Assembly (NCBI GenBank): GCA_026826555.1
Contig: JAKSZT010053837.1
Coordinates: 2,545,687 to 2,609,686, forward strand
Direction of reading: 5' to 3'
Source: Tolypeutes matacus
Lineage: Eukaryota; Chordata; Mammalia; Cingulata; Chlamyphoridae
DNA: 64,000 nt
Under the pieces are notes generated by a model. It was not told where the DNA came from. It searched no databases and was given only the letters and a program-made list of their open reading frames with translations. The translations under genes and the position numbers were made by a program. Each line of letters opens with the position of its first letter. The first letter of the stretch is position 1. Positions 12,776-24,880 of the stretch are shown in pieces.

Positions 12776-13337
12776 TCTCTTATCCACAACTCCCTATTTC
12801 CTCTTAATCTAGGGAGGCAGATTCCAGAGGTGCTTCCTGAAAATCAGTAAGTTATCTCGTCCCAGAGGGGTCCAAGCTCAATGATACTCTGGGTTCTGTG
12901 TTAGGAGCAAGGCTGGACTAGAAAAAGTCCAGGAGTCTTCCAACTCTTAGGGTTCTGGAATTTTACTTGCCAAGTTGTGATTCCTAGTATTTGAATTTAA
13001 TAACCAGGGAGGCATTATCCGTTTTCCTGCCCAGCTTTTACCTCCACCCCTCCAACCTAAACACTTCCTTCACCATTCAGGGGAAAATGAAAATGCTCTT
13101 GATTATTTGGATGTGTCCTCACTTTTTGGTAAGTGTTATTATTGGATGTTATACTCCATCCCCTGGCTGGTAGTTGTACTTTCCAGAATTATTCTCTTCC
13201 ACATAGCCTTACTTTAAAATGGAAGGTGTCATGTGAATAGAGTAAATGCTATATTTAATATCACACCACTGTGGACACAGTGATAACATAGAATCCTTCC
13301 TTTGCAAAGGTACTTGAACTTTACAAAAATCAGTGTG

Positions 13338-13708
13338 GGGAAGCAGATGTTGGCAAAGCGATTGGGCTTCCGTCTACCATATAGGAGGTCCAGGGTTCAA
13401 TTCCCGGGGCCTCCTGGTGAAGGTGAGCTGGCCCGCACGGCGAGCTGGCCCACGGGGAGACCTGCTGCAACAAGATGATAGACAGAGGACAGACAATAAG
13501 AGACCCAGCAGACCAGGGAACTGAAGTGGCACAAGAGATTGAGCGCCTCTCTCCCACTCCAGAAGGTCCCAGGATTGGTTCCCGGTGCTGCCTAAAAGAG
13601 AAGACAAGCAGACACAGAAGAACACACAGAGAGCAGACAGTGAGCAGACAGCGGGGGCAAAACAATGAGGGGAGGGGATAGAAATAAATAAATAAATCTT
13701 AAAGAAAG
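13338..13708 (+). repeat. Dimeric DAS-type SINE with target duplication
   Basis: Flanked by AATCAGTGTG at 13328-13337 and 13709-13718. First tRNA-like unit has B box 'ggttcaattcc' near 13394; second unit near 13525-13595 has 'agagattgagcgcctctc'. Ends in TAAA repeats and 'aaatctt'. Confidence 0.9.
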
Positions 13709-14308
13709 AATCAGTGTGTCCGCCTCTCAGATATGGGCAGTCAATGCTCCAAATATTAACCGATTTAGTTGTTTTGACAAAAGCTACCATTTTTTTTTTA
13801 AGGACCAAAATTCTAGTCTGTATTATTCTTTGAGAATGATTGGGTAAAAAGAACCCTATGATTTATATTACTCAATAAAATCAACACGTTTATGGTCTAA
13901 ACTTCCGGGGCACGAGGCTAGTCATCTGAGTCCCTAGTGCCTGAACCTCAGGAACACTTGGGAAGCAGGATGAGGGTCTGACAACTCACCTGAGGGGGGG
14001 CAGGACCCAGGAGAGCTGGGAGAATGTGGGGGAGGGGGGCAGATAGGAGGAGGGGTGTGAAAGCAGAGACCTGAAATTCAGGAACCTATTAAGTTACAAC
14101 TCCCAGAGAACCATGAACTGTTTGCTTAACTAGGCAGATAAGCATGACCTCGTCACAGAGTCTTCTTCTCGTAAGAGCACCCCTTCTTTCCTCTAAGGTC
14201 CCTAACGGGGGCCCTGAGAGGAGTTTATGAAGGAGGGGGACAATGGGAAGGGGAGCAGCCCCTCAGAGGCTCAGAACCTGGGATGCCCAGAAGTGCTTAT
14301 TTTGACTG

Positions 14309-14354
14309 CTTACACCTCACCCCCTGCCCCTCTTACACCTCACCCCCTGCCCCT
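14309..14354. repeat. Two-copy tandem repeat, 23-base unit
   Basis: Two identical 23-base copies (14309-14331 and 14332-14354), each starting CTTACACCTCACC and rich in C. Perfect identity suggests a recent duplication. Confidence 0.9.
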
Positions 14355-14464
14355 TCAAAGGCTCTGGCTGGGTCTTCCGCTCCCTCCTGTGACTGACACA
14401 CCAAAGTGGCACCTTTCCTTTCCCAAGGTCACTGGGTTAGTCTGTGGGTTTTTGTTTTGCATTA

Positions 14465-14760
14465 AATTTAAAAAAAAAAAATTTTTTTTAAAAAAGCTTT
14501 AAATTACATAGATGATACATTAAAAATATAGGAGATTTTTGTATACCTCGCCTGCTCCCCCTCCTACACTTTTCCTCATTAACAACATCTCTCATTAGTG
14601 TTGTACAATTGTTAACAATTGATGCACACATATTGAAGCATTGCTCCTAACCATGGTCTATAGTTTACATTATAGTTTACACTTGCAGCTGCACATTTTT
14701 ATAGATTTTGACAAAATGTATAATGGCCTCTGTCTGTCATTGCAATGTCATTCAGAAAAT
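14465..14760 (-). repeat. L1 3'-end fragment
   Basis: A/T runs followed by 'aattacatagatgatacatt' and then 'ccatggtctatagtttacat'. The same sequence occurs complemented at 58795-59035, where it ends in an A-tail-like context, identifying both as L1 3' ends in opposite orientations. Confidence 0.65.
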
Positions 14761-14958
14761 TCCAATTGCATTTATTTTTAGGAGAAAACTAGAGGATAGA
14801 AAGAAAAAGGACTCTTCATCAATTCTGTATAAAGGATAAATGGAGAGGTTTTCATGCTCCCCAAATATCTGTCCCCCTAGACTGTGAGAGTCTCTGAAAT
14901 TCCTGGTACATGTGTGTGGCATCTGGTGGTGGCTGTGTGTGCATGTGCACACCCAAAT

Positions 14959-14974
14959 ACACACACACACACAC
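14959..14974. repeat. (AC)n microsatellite, short
   Basis: Eight AC units following a TG-rich stretch at 14917-14946. Confidence 0.8.
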
Positions 14975-15209
14975 CTCCCCATGTACACATAGTGCAGCTG
15001 TAGATGTAGGTACAGAGAGTCACTAAGCAGAGCCTCCCAATCATTTTCATCCTAGGGGACACTTAGAAAATGGTAAAGATATTTTAAGGCACCATGGGGC
15101 AAATGGATGCTACTGCCCATTGCCAGACATGATGGGGATGCAGCCACCTGAGATTCTGTCCAGCTACCCCAGGGCCGAGGGAATCAGCATTTCACCACCC
15201 TTGTCACCA

Positions 15210-15670
15210 CCTCTCCTATCCACTCTGTCAGCCCTTGGTTCATTCAAGTCAGACCTCTTAGTGAACTAGGGCTTCCCACCACTCACTTCAGAGACAAGTT
15301 TTCCCATAAGTTCTTCCCTGGTGGGGCCCCGGCTCTACCTCTGCCTCTTGCTGGAATCCTCCCCCAAATCTTCCTAAAGCTGACTCCTTCTTAGCTGTCA
15401 CATCTCTGCTGCAACATTGCTTCCTTAGGAAGCCCTTCCATGACCAATTTACTGCTAGTCTCCCATATTCTTCTTCAGAGTACCAGTTTTTTTCTTCAGA
15501 GTACTTATAATTAAAAATTGCTTTATATTTATTTGTTGGTTTACTTTTCTCCCCACTATTCTGGAAGTTTCAGGAAGGCAGGAAATTCTTTGTTTTGTTT
15601 CCCATTGTATTTCTGTTGCCTAGCACAGTGCCTGCACACATAGGAGTATTTGTTGAATGAATGAATAATC
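15210..15670 (+). repeat. L2 3' region
   Basis: Carries typical L2 tail features: 'ttaggaagcccttccatgac', 'aggcaggaaattctttgttt', 'cctagcacagtgcctg', and a terminal run of TGAATGAATGAA. Confidence 0.75.
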
Positions 15671-16591
15671 TTTTGGGGAGTAGTTTCCCCCCTCCCCCTC
15701 AGGATTTTGTTTTTCAGTGAGGATTATGGCTTCTTGCTCACCGAACACAACTGTCAGATTTCCTTCTTATCTGTTCTGGTATCTTCAATGCTAATTTGTC
15801 CTCAATTTTTTTGATAAATTTCAGCTGATCAACTGTCAGATTTTTTTTCCTCCCATACAAGATCACTTAAATCCAATGTGATAAAAGCTGCTCACAGGTC
15901 TGAAGCTTAGAGAAAAGAAAGGAAATTCTTCACTTCTTGTACTGGCTGAGTACATTTCATCTCATCCAAGTTTTATTTCCCTGAGGCTTTTCTTTGTCAA
16001 GCTTGGGAAAGTGCTATCTCCTAGGAGTCTGATACAAGAACAGATTTTAAATATGAAAAAAGAGGAAAGCAGCCCCCAAAGCAAAACTTAGAGATACATT
16101 TTATATTGATCAATTGCATATCTTTTTTTTCCAAGTGCATGACTTTTCTTAAACTGACTTGAACCAAAATGGATGAACAAGGACTCTTCAAATTGTATAA
16201 ACCAAACTGGAAATAGCTGGGATTACCAGCAAATGGGCTTGGAAAGGATTTGTCTTCTGAATTTCCAGACAGTAAGCTGCTTCTGGAACATTTTCTTTTA
16301 GGAAAACTGAGCAAGTGTGTCCTAGAACATGGCTGTTAGAAGAGGAAGAGGGTTAATGTAGATGAGGAAGATGAGGGGTGGGGTGGGTCAAGAATTATGA
16401 GGGACAAGATGAGAGATAAAGCAGCAAAGTGGAAGCTGAATATTTCCAGGGTCAGGACTGACTCGTAAACTCTTCCACTGATTATGCCAATCAAGACAAT
16501 CACCTTCTGCCTTCCTGGGCCACACTGGAAAAGCTTGGACCATCTTCACAGCAAATCAGACCAGAAAAGAAGCCTCTCCCTGCCAACAAAG

Positions 16592-16750
16592 CAGAGATTC
16601 CCAAGCTCATACTATCCTTTAATGCTCTCATGGGGTATTTGTTAAAATGCCAAGTCCCAGGGCCTCCCCTGGAGATTCTGATTTAGTAGGTCTGGGTCAA
16701 GGTCAAGGATTTCTGTTTGTAACAAGTATCCCAGCCGATTCTTCTGGTTA
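16592..16750. repeat. MER5-like hAT fragment
   Basis: Contains 'ctggagattctgatttagta' and 'ggtctgggtcaaggtc', which resemble the MER5A consensus. Weaker copy than the one at 18208. Confidence 0.6.
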
Positions 16751-17145
16751 GGCAGGTTTGGGAAAGAGCACTGGGCAGTTAGCCATGTTTATCCTTCTTG
16801 TGCGGATTTTGTGGATCTACCAGTCTTCCAGGGAAGCGTCAGCAGCTGCCTTCCCAATCTTTGGACCCAAATCCATAGGAAGAATCTTGCTATGTTCCCT
16901 TGGTTTAATCATTCAACCACTCAGCGTGGTTCTGCAAACATTCCTCAGGTTCCCCTCTCTATGGAATTCTTGATGGGAAACCCCCAGTGCTCATGGTGGA
17001 ACTGGGCAGGGAGGCAGGGGCAGCAGGAGAGCCCCTTTTAGGGCTGGGGCAGCCTTCTTCACCACCAGGCATTCTTGGGGTCATCTTCTTATTCTCTCTG
17101 TACAATCTTAATCTCCTCCCCTTCAAAGATCACTATTCCTTAATC

Positions 17146-17371
17146 AAGGGGTTCTTAACCTTTTTTTGGTTCCATGGACCCTTTTGCCAGTCAGGTGAAA
17201 ACCACAAACTCCTACTCAGAATGTAGTGGCAGATAGTTTTATGACACTCAACATCCATGGTCAGAGAAAATAAAGATAATAAATTGATTTTTTTCAATTC
17301 AGGACCACGGACCCCCTGAAATCTTTCCACGGACCCCTTGGGTGTCCGTGAACCCTGGTTAAGAACCCCTG
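17146..17371 (+). mobile_element. Non-autonomous hAT-type element, copy 1
   Basis: 226 bases bounded by inverted repeats 'aggggttcttaacc' (17147-17160) and 'ggttaagaacccct' (17357-17370). Interior includes 'tccatggaccc' and 'gccagtcaggtgaaaaccac'. A second copy in opposite orientation is at 24689-24880. I could not assign a family name with certainty. Confidence 0.8.
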
Positions 17372-18207
17372 CAATCTCTCTTTGTCCCTTTTGGAACTCC
17401 AGATCCTTATGTCCATCTGCCTATGGGAATCTCCACTTAGATGTCCCATGGTGCTTCAAATTCAGCTCATTCGAAACTGTGCTCATTTGCTGTCCTCTCC
17501 ATCTCCAAACCTGTTTCTCCTCTTGACCCCTCCTTCTGGTCACCCCTTTGAGAAAGTAGAATCAGTATCCACTTAGGTACCCAAGCCAGGAGCCTGACTT
17601 CTCCCTCTTCCTCATTCTTTTACATCTACATCTCTCTCTCTCTCTTTTTTTTTTTTTTACACTTTTTAAGTTGTTTACTGGAAGCCATAGATTTATTAAA
17701 AAAACAAAACAAAACACCACTAATTGTTTGCCATACAAGAGCAAAATTCAAATAATATATTTAACTTTTTTTTTTTTGGTATAAAATTAGTAATATGGGA
17801 AAGAGATGCAAACCAACCAAGAGGTAAAAAGTTTTGAGCAATGACATTGTGTACAATCATCTCCTACTCAAGTGACCATCCAGGCTGATAGTTTTATTTC
17901 CCTTTGTTGACTTTTTTCAAAAGGCAGCCCTGTACTAGACCACCAAAATATTGTTTTCCTTCCTTTTTAAAAGGCTGGAACCCTCTTATTTACAAATACT
18001 CTTCTCAGTCCTTTAAGTCTAAATAAGGAGGCATCTAGCAACTTCCTTCTTAAAAAAAAAAAGAGTGCCTTCATATTTACTTCAAATTTAAACCTATTTT
18101 ACTCTGTTCTAAGTAAGAATAAAAAGATGAGCACAGTTCAGGAGAGCTCTTTCAGCAATAAATAATTATTTCACAAAAGTACTGCTACATCTACATATCT
18201 CTTAAGG

Positions 18208-18377
18208 CAGTGGTTTGAGACGCTCACTGCAAAATAAGAATCACCTGGAAAGATTTTAAAACATATGGATGCCTGGGATCCACTCCCTGAAATTCTGATT
18301 TAATTGGTCTGAGTTGAGACCAGGCCATAGGTAGCAGGTAAAACTCCCCAGGTGATTCTAATGTGCAACAAGGTTCT
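18208..18377. mobile_element. MER5-type hAT element
   Basis: Starts 'cagtggtttgaga', then 'agaatcacctggaaagattt', 'tctgatttaattggtctgag', and 'ccccaggtgattctaatgtg'. This is the order expected of a MER5A copy with its self-complementary ends. Confidence 0.8.
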
Positions 18378-20489
18378 CCCCAAACCCCTCCCCCTCCACC
18401 CCCAATTTACAACCTTTCACATGAGCAAATCTGATCAGCAGAGCTGGGATTAGGAGGAGGAGAGTGAGGCAATCCCCCTTTAAGGGAGTAGCAGAAAATT
18501 CAGTAATTAAGATAAATAATATTTGTTGCAATATTAAAAAGAACCAAAATCAATGCAAAAAAGTCCAAGATAAACAAAATATAAAATTTTAAGTAACACT
18601 ACGTTGTTGCGGTTTGTTTTATCACCCTGTGTTATTGTGTAATGGAAGCATCGTTTCTAATCAGTTCCTGGGAACTGTTATGTCCCTCTTGTGGGTTTGA
18701 CAATGGCATGCGGATAGATTGGGCAAAGAGGGCTTTATATTTTTTGATTGGAGAGTTTTTTTTTATTAAGTTTTTCCATTTGGATCCCAACGTGGGAGGA
18801 TATTTTGATATGTATGTACAGGGGCTTGTGGTTTTCCTTCTGCCTCAGGCTCCAAATTGGCTCAGCCAGCACTGACAACCTTTCAGTGTTCTTCACACTG
18901 AGCCCAAGGTCCAGATTCCTTCTTCTGGGACATGTGGCTCTTTGTGATGGAATTCCTGCCAGCTCTCCAGCCTCATCTCCCATTGCTTCCCTTTTGTGCA
19001 GTTATGGTCTAGCAATTAGGAATGCCTGCAGTTCTCTGAATGTGCTTTGGTTTTCCTTGCAGTTGCTCCTTTACACAGGCATAGTTTTCTGTCCTGCATA
19101 TCTGGGCCATTGCATTCAGTTGTCCAGTTTTTGCAATGCACAGGCACATCTGGCTGAGATGGGGAGGTAGAGTTGGTATCCAGCCTTGCTTCACTTGCTA
19201 TGCCCTGTGCCCTGGCCTGGGGCTCATCCTTCAGGATGGGGACACGTTTTCTAATTATCTTCCCAGAGGGAGCACATTTTTCTAACTTGTACAAAGGCTC
19301 CCTGTTAGTTGCTGCTGAGTATCATTCCCTACATCATCTGCCAGTAAATTCCTATCCATGATGTAAGACAGAGCTCAAGTTCTTGACCTCCTCTGTGAAG
19401 TCTTTCTTGCCCTCTGTCTCCCAGACAGAGTTACTGTTTGTTCTCAGACACCGCTTCACTTTCTACGTACTTTTATGATGGCAGCTATCTCATTAAATTG
19501 TAATTCTGTGAACAACTGTGAAGCCATAAGGCTGGCAGATGAGTCTGGCATTTATCAGTCAAGAATAGGGCGGTTCTTGTTTAATCTTAGGATGTCATTG
19601 AAGAACACTAGAATAACAGGTAGTAAAGCAAATTGTTCCTGTGAGTAATGCCTTGTTTTACCTCTGGATACCAGATACCTGGTTCAGTGGCTGTGTCAGT
19701 CAGGGTGGGCTGGGCTACCTGAGGTGGCTTCAGACAACAAAGCTTATTTTCTTGTTCACATTACATGTCCACGATGGGTTGTCTGGGAGCTCTGCTATGG
19801 GTCATCTTCAATTGGGCCCAGACTGATGGAGAAGCCAGTATTTGGAACGTCGCTTACTACCATCACAGGGGAGGGAAAAAAAAAAGACCTCTTGTGGGTC
19901 TTGTACCAACCATTAATTGCTTTGCTCTGGAAGGGATGTCATTTCTGTTCCCAACTTGTTGGCCAGCATCATATCATGGTCCCATCCAACCAGAAAAGGC
20001 CCCCAAAGTACAATCCTGCCATGAGCCAGAGGGCAGAACAGCGAGAGTTTGGAAATATTTGGCAAACAGCAGTTATGACAACCATGGTGACCTTTTCCAT
20101 AAAATCAACCGATTTTCCTAATTTCCTAATTAGCCACTTCTACCAGGTGTTTTGATGTTTAGAAAAATTGATTATTAACAGCAGGACATGGCAATAGGAA
20201 CTGTTGCTACAAATCAAAAGCACAGTCTTTTATTGAGTTCTTTCAGTGACATCTCTGCCTGTAAGTAAGGATGCCCACGGGGCGTGTGTCTATTTTAACT
20301 CACAGAGGTAATTTAGATTATGCCGGAAAAATCACCAGAGAGATAGTGGCTGAAGTGCAGTTGGTTAGGTGAAGTTCTTAGTATATTCACATGTTAGTCT
20401 ATTAACGTAGACTTTCCTAATTCTTAGATAGCAGGTAGTGTTTGAGAAGAGATAAGAATCATGCCAGAATCTACATCAAATTATAAATT

Positions 20490-20940
20490 TTTTAAAAAGA
20501 TTTATCTATTTACTTTCTTATCCACTTTCAAACACCCCCTCCCCATTTTTGCTGTTTTTGTGTCCATTTGCTGGGCAATTCTCTGTGTCTGTTTCCTGCC
20601 CTCTCTTCTCATCCTTCTTTTCTTGTATTCACCAAGATTCGATCCTGGGAACCTCCGATGTGGGATAGAGGCGTTCTGCCACCTGCACCACCTTGGTTCC
20701 TGGTTTTTCTGCATGTCTTAACGCTCCCTTGTGTCACTCTCCTGTTACGTCATCATCTTGCTGTGTGCACCCACGCACGGGGTCTGATGGCGCACCTGTG
20801 CTTGGGGCCTGGGGGTGGGACCTGGGGGCCCACACGCCTTCTATATTTTTCTTTATTTTTACCGGGAGGTCCCAGGGATTGAACCCAGGACCCTCCATAT
20901 GGGAGGTGGACGCCCAATCATTTGAGCCACATCTGCCCCC
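20490..20940 (-). repeat. Long dimeric DAS-type SINE with target duplication
   Basis: Perfect 14-base flanks TCAAATTATAAATT at 20476-20489 and 20941-20954. Head at the high-coordinate end (complement of 'cacatctgcccc'), with B box complement 'ggattgaaccc' near 20876. Related in sequence to the copy at 43873-44310. Confidence 0.9.
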
Positions 20941-21586
20941 TCAAATTATAAATTGAAGGGATTTTAAAAATGTTTGCTTTTCCATCATTAAATAGCACCG
21001 TCTAATTCATCCAATAGATCAAATGTGATAGTGGATGTGACAATCCTTTGCAAATTGTAAAGTACTATTTAAAAATTTAATATAGTATTATTAGTAGCCT
21101 TGAGGACTAGGCATCTCAAAGATCCTTAAGTTCTGAGATCGTATCCTGTTATAGGTATATCCTCATTTCTTTTCTGCAAACTTCATTGGCTTTGAAAACA
21201 AAATTCTAATAAGAACAGATTCAGCAAACATTCTTTTTAATCTGAACCATTTATATATGCAAAACAAAAATAAAAAAAGCCCAGTTTTTCCAGAATAAAT
21301 TGCTCTGGGAATAATGCCACTGAATTAAACACCAAGGAATTTAAAAATGAATTTCAGATGAAGTCTACACAACTTTCTTCTACATACAAATGAAATCCAG
21401 GGGGAAATGAAAACAAATCTCATTTGTAGCACATATTTTTAAAAAATCCAGCCCCCCCCTTAGTATATCCAGGTAGGACTGTCTTAGGATGTGCAAATCC
21501 TCAAATTCTTAAAACAGAATAATTAATGGTTGATGTCCACATTAAAAAGCAATTTTAAAAGCACAATGTGCTCTCAGTGCATTTAT

Positions 21587-21793
21587 TTTTATTTTTTATT
21601 TATTTTTTATTTATTTATTTATTTTAGATTTTATTTATTTATTCATTTATCCCCCCCTTGCTGCTTGTGCCCGCTGGGTCAGCCAACCACGCCGTGCGGG
21701 CGGGCTTGCCTTCACCAGGAGGCCCTGGGAACCGAACCCGGGGCCTCCCATATGGTAAACGGGAGCCCTACTGATTGAGCCACAGCCGCTTCC
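21587..21793 (-). repeat. Short DAS-type SINE with target duplication
   Basis: Flanked by CTCTCAGTGCATTTAT at 21571-21586 and 21794-21809 (16 of 16). Contains intact B box complement 'ggaaccgaaccc' and ends in an ATTT-rich tail. Same subfamily as copies at 28745, 50017 and 54689. Confidence 0.92.
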
Positions 21794-21884
21794 CTCTCAG
21801 TGCATTTATATCATCTAAAGAATGGTAGTGAATTACATAATATGTCAGTTCCATAAACTGAACTATATATGCCATACTATATAT

Positions 21885-22259
21885 GTTTTCTTTTTTTGTA
21901 ATAAAAACTTTATTTTTAGAGACATTTTATATTACAGAAAAGTTTCATCAAAAGTATGGGGGGGAGGATAGTGGATGTGGCTCAAGCAGTTGAGCTCCTG
22001 CCTCCCACATGGGAAGTACCAGTTCGGTCCTGGTGCCTCCTGAAAAAAAAAAAAAACAAACAAGCAAAACAACCGAAAAAACCAATTCAGGGAAGACGAT
22101 GTGGCTACAAGGTCCTGGGTCCAATGCCTGGCACTCAGTACCTCAAAAAAAAAAAAAAAAAAAAAAAATGCGGGGAGCTGATGTGGCTCTAATGATTGAA
22201 CGCCGGCTTTCCACATACGAGGTCTCAGGCTCTTTCCCTGGCCCCGGTACAATTAAAAA

Positions 22260-22290
<31 letters not shown>

Positions 22291-22430
22291 GGGAATTCAC
22301 ATATACACCGCCCCCATTTCCCCCTGTTATTAACATCTTTTCTTTACCTGTGTTTGGATAATTTCCTCTGTATCTGCTTTACCACATATACTTCATTATC
22401 CTACTGTTAGTGGAGAGTAATAGATGCAAC
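21885..22430 (-). repeat. L1 3' end split by a SINE cluster
   Basis: L1-tail-like pieces at about 21885-21955 ('tacagaaaagtttcatcaaa') and 22291-22430 ('gggaattcacatatacaccg') are continuous in sense if the three SINE units between them are removed. Confidence 0.55.
21957..22268 (+). repeat. Three tandem DAS-type SINE heads
   Basis: Three head-to-tail units start near 21959, 22088 and 22168, each with '(g)atgtggct' followed by an A-tail (near 22041, 22144 and 22255). The middle unit lacks most of the region between A and B boxes. Followed by a (TA)n run at 22268-22290. Confidence 0.8.
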
Positions 22431-22764
22431 TGAAAATTGTACCAGTTTAGTTCCTCATGAATCCTGTGATACAGTTATCTCAAGAACCATACCATTTTGC
22501 CAAACCTGGACTTGATTTAACCAGATACTATGGTTCAAGTTCCAATAGTTCCATCAAATTTAGAAAAATCCAGAAAGACATCCAATGGCATTTCCAAATG
22601 CACTTGGTAGTTCTTTGAATGATGGAACAGATCAAACAAAAAATTTATAATTGAACTCACCTCCCTGATCCAGAAAATGCAGTTTGACTATCATAGTAAT
22701 CCAATCACATTCATTTTCTTGAGGTGTTTTTGAAGACAGTTCCAGGAAAAGCATTCCAATTACA

Positions 22765-23230
22765 TATATCTTTTTATTTTGAAATAATTTCAAGCTTACA
22801 GGAAAGTTGCAAAATTAATGCAGAAACGATACAAAGAACTCCAATTTACCCTCACCGAGATATGCAGATTTACCAGCTGTTAGCATTTTATCACATTTGT
22901 TGAATCATACTGTCTGTCTTTCTATCTTTCTATCATCTATCTTCCTACCTATATCTATCATTTTCTAAACATTTAGAGCATATTGCAAATATGCTCCTCT
23001 AAGGCTTACATGTACATTTCCTGACAACAAGGACACTTACTTATGTAACTACCTTAAGTACAGCTATCAAATTCAAGAAATTTAATATTGATATAAGACA
23101 TGTAGTCTATATTCTAATTGTTTCAATTTTCTCAATAGTGTCCTTTTAGGCATTTTCTCCTCCATTGTTAGCCAATAATATTTTAAGCAATGGCAGCATC
23201 TTTGTACGGCATGAGGTGACCACTTTGAAA
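22765..23230 (-). repeat. L1 3'-end fragment
   Basis: Complement of an L1 tail: 'ttttgaaataatttcaagct', 'tacaggaaagttgcaaaatt', then 'ttagcattttatcacatttg'. No open reading frame. Confidence 0.65.
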
Positions 23231-23351
23231 TCCTTTGTGTAAATAAATTCTGATATATGTTAAAAAACCAAACTAAATTCTAATTAATCTTCTCTATTTT
23301 GAAGAGCAGCCTAAGGGGGCAGCAGCTTAAAATCGGCCTGAGCCATTCAGA

Positions 23352-23500
23352 CATTTTTTTTAAGCATTTTTTTTTTTTTAATTACAGAAGTTGTAGGTTT
23401 ACATAAAAAGCATGCAGAAAATATAGAGGCCGATAGCCCCCTATCATTAAGGCATTTTTAACATCTCCAATAAAATATCTTTCATGATCACCACCACTTA
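23352..23500 (-). repeat. L1 3'-end fragment
   Basis: T-rich run then 'cagaagttgtaggtttacat', similar to the start of the fragment at 10095. Confidence 0.6.
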
Positions 23501-24688
23501 ACACTTAGAAGCATCTCCCCCAAGTGCAAAATATAGATGCTTTGTACCAAGGAAGCAAAAAATAGATTTTTCTAGTTTATTCCTTACTAATTGTGTGCCT
23601 TAAAAATAGATGTTTAGGCTTAGTTCTCTGAGGAGAACACTACAGAAGTATCTTATTTATCATGTGAATTAGGAGAAAAAAGAGACCTCATTCTGTCATA
23701 TTTTAAGCTAGCCTTGGTGTGTGACAATCCTGTGTCTCTCCATCATCAGAGAATGTTCCAGGAAAAGCTGTGGAAGGAGGAAAAGAAGGATAAGAAAGCA
23801 TGAATCTGACCATTATAAAGTGATTATTTCTCTCTAGGAAAAGGGAAAGTGTATTTAAAAGAAGAAGGGAGAATAGATAGAATGAGAAGAGTTTAGCTTG
23901 ACCAGATCACAGATTGAAATAATGTGGAAGGTCCTTGAAGCTTTTGGGGACATCATGAAATTTATGGAGGGAAATAAATCTCTGATGCTTTTCTAAAAAA
24001 ATACAGGTCAATTTTATTGATTTTTAAAAATACAAATCAATTCTATTGATTTTTTTTCTGATGCTTTTTGAATTGGGAAAAAACATCAAGATGAAGAACA
24101 CATTAACTCTATCCAGGAAGGTATTTTAAAATTAAGTTTTTTATTGATGCCCTTTCTTTTGGATAAAATAAATAAGGTCAGATAAATAAATAAAATCAGA
24201 AGGGGGCCATCTAAAATATTGAAAAGAACTAGCATTTTTCAAATGATGTAACCCATTCCATGGAAATCAATGAGTTTAGATCTTCAAGTAATACTTGAGT
24301 TGAGTACAATATGCTAATCATAGTTTTATGTGTTCTCTCAAGCAGTTCTTTGTAAATCTCTACTTAGAAAACTCTTGGGGTATTTGGCTTTATGTCAATT
24401 GCTGCATAAACTCAAAATAAAATAAATTCATAAAAAACATTATAATTTCGTAATATGATTTTTTGTGGCTTAATCTCTCCTGGCTTGGTCACTCACGGTG
24501 CTTTCCCTGCTGTGCTGAGGAAATTTTCCCACTCACAGCTTCCCACAGGGGAGCAGTCAGGAGTGACCATGTTCTGTACTGCAGGACCAAGCCAGCCACA
24601 GGTGCTCATCGTTGAGGAGGAGGCCTGACACAAAAGGGCTGCCAGTCACCGCCGATGACCAGCCGGGCCCATCAGAGTCTCTCTAGGA

Positions 24689-24880
24689 CAGGGATTCTTA
24701 ACAAGGGGTCCATGAGCTTGAATTGAAATTCAAAAAAATTTATTCTTGTAGAGACGTGTGGGTGCAGGTGTGAGCTATTTATTAAATAATACACAATATA
24801 GTGTGGACTTAGTAAGGGGTCTGTGGTTTTCACCTGACTGGCAAAGGTGTCCATGGAACAAAAAAGGTTAAGAACCCCTG
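24689..24880 (-). mobile_element. Non-autonomous hAT-type element, copy 2
   Basis: Ends 'cagggattcttaac' (24689-24702) and 'ggttaagaacccctg' (24866-24880). Its complement matches copy 1 closely over the first 80 bases, including the CAGTCAGGTGAAAACCACA core. Opposite orientation to the copy at 17146. Confidence 0.8.

Noticed and set aside
22915..22965. TCTATC/TATCTA-like short repeats, considered as a microsatellite or array
   Set aside because: Only a few imperfect units inside an L1 tail; no regular spacing or array structure.
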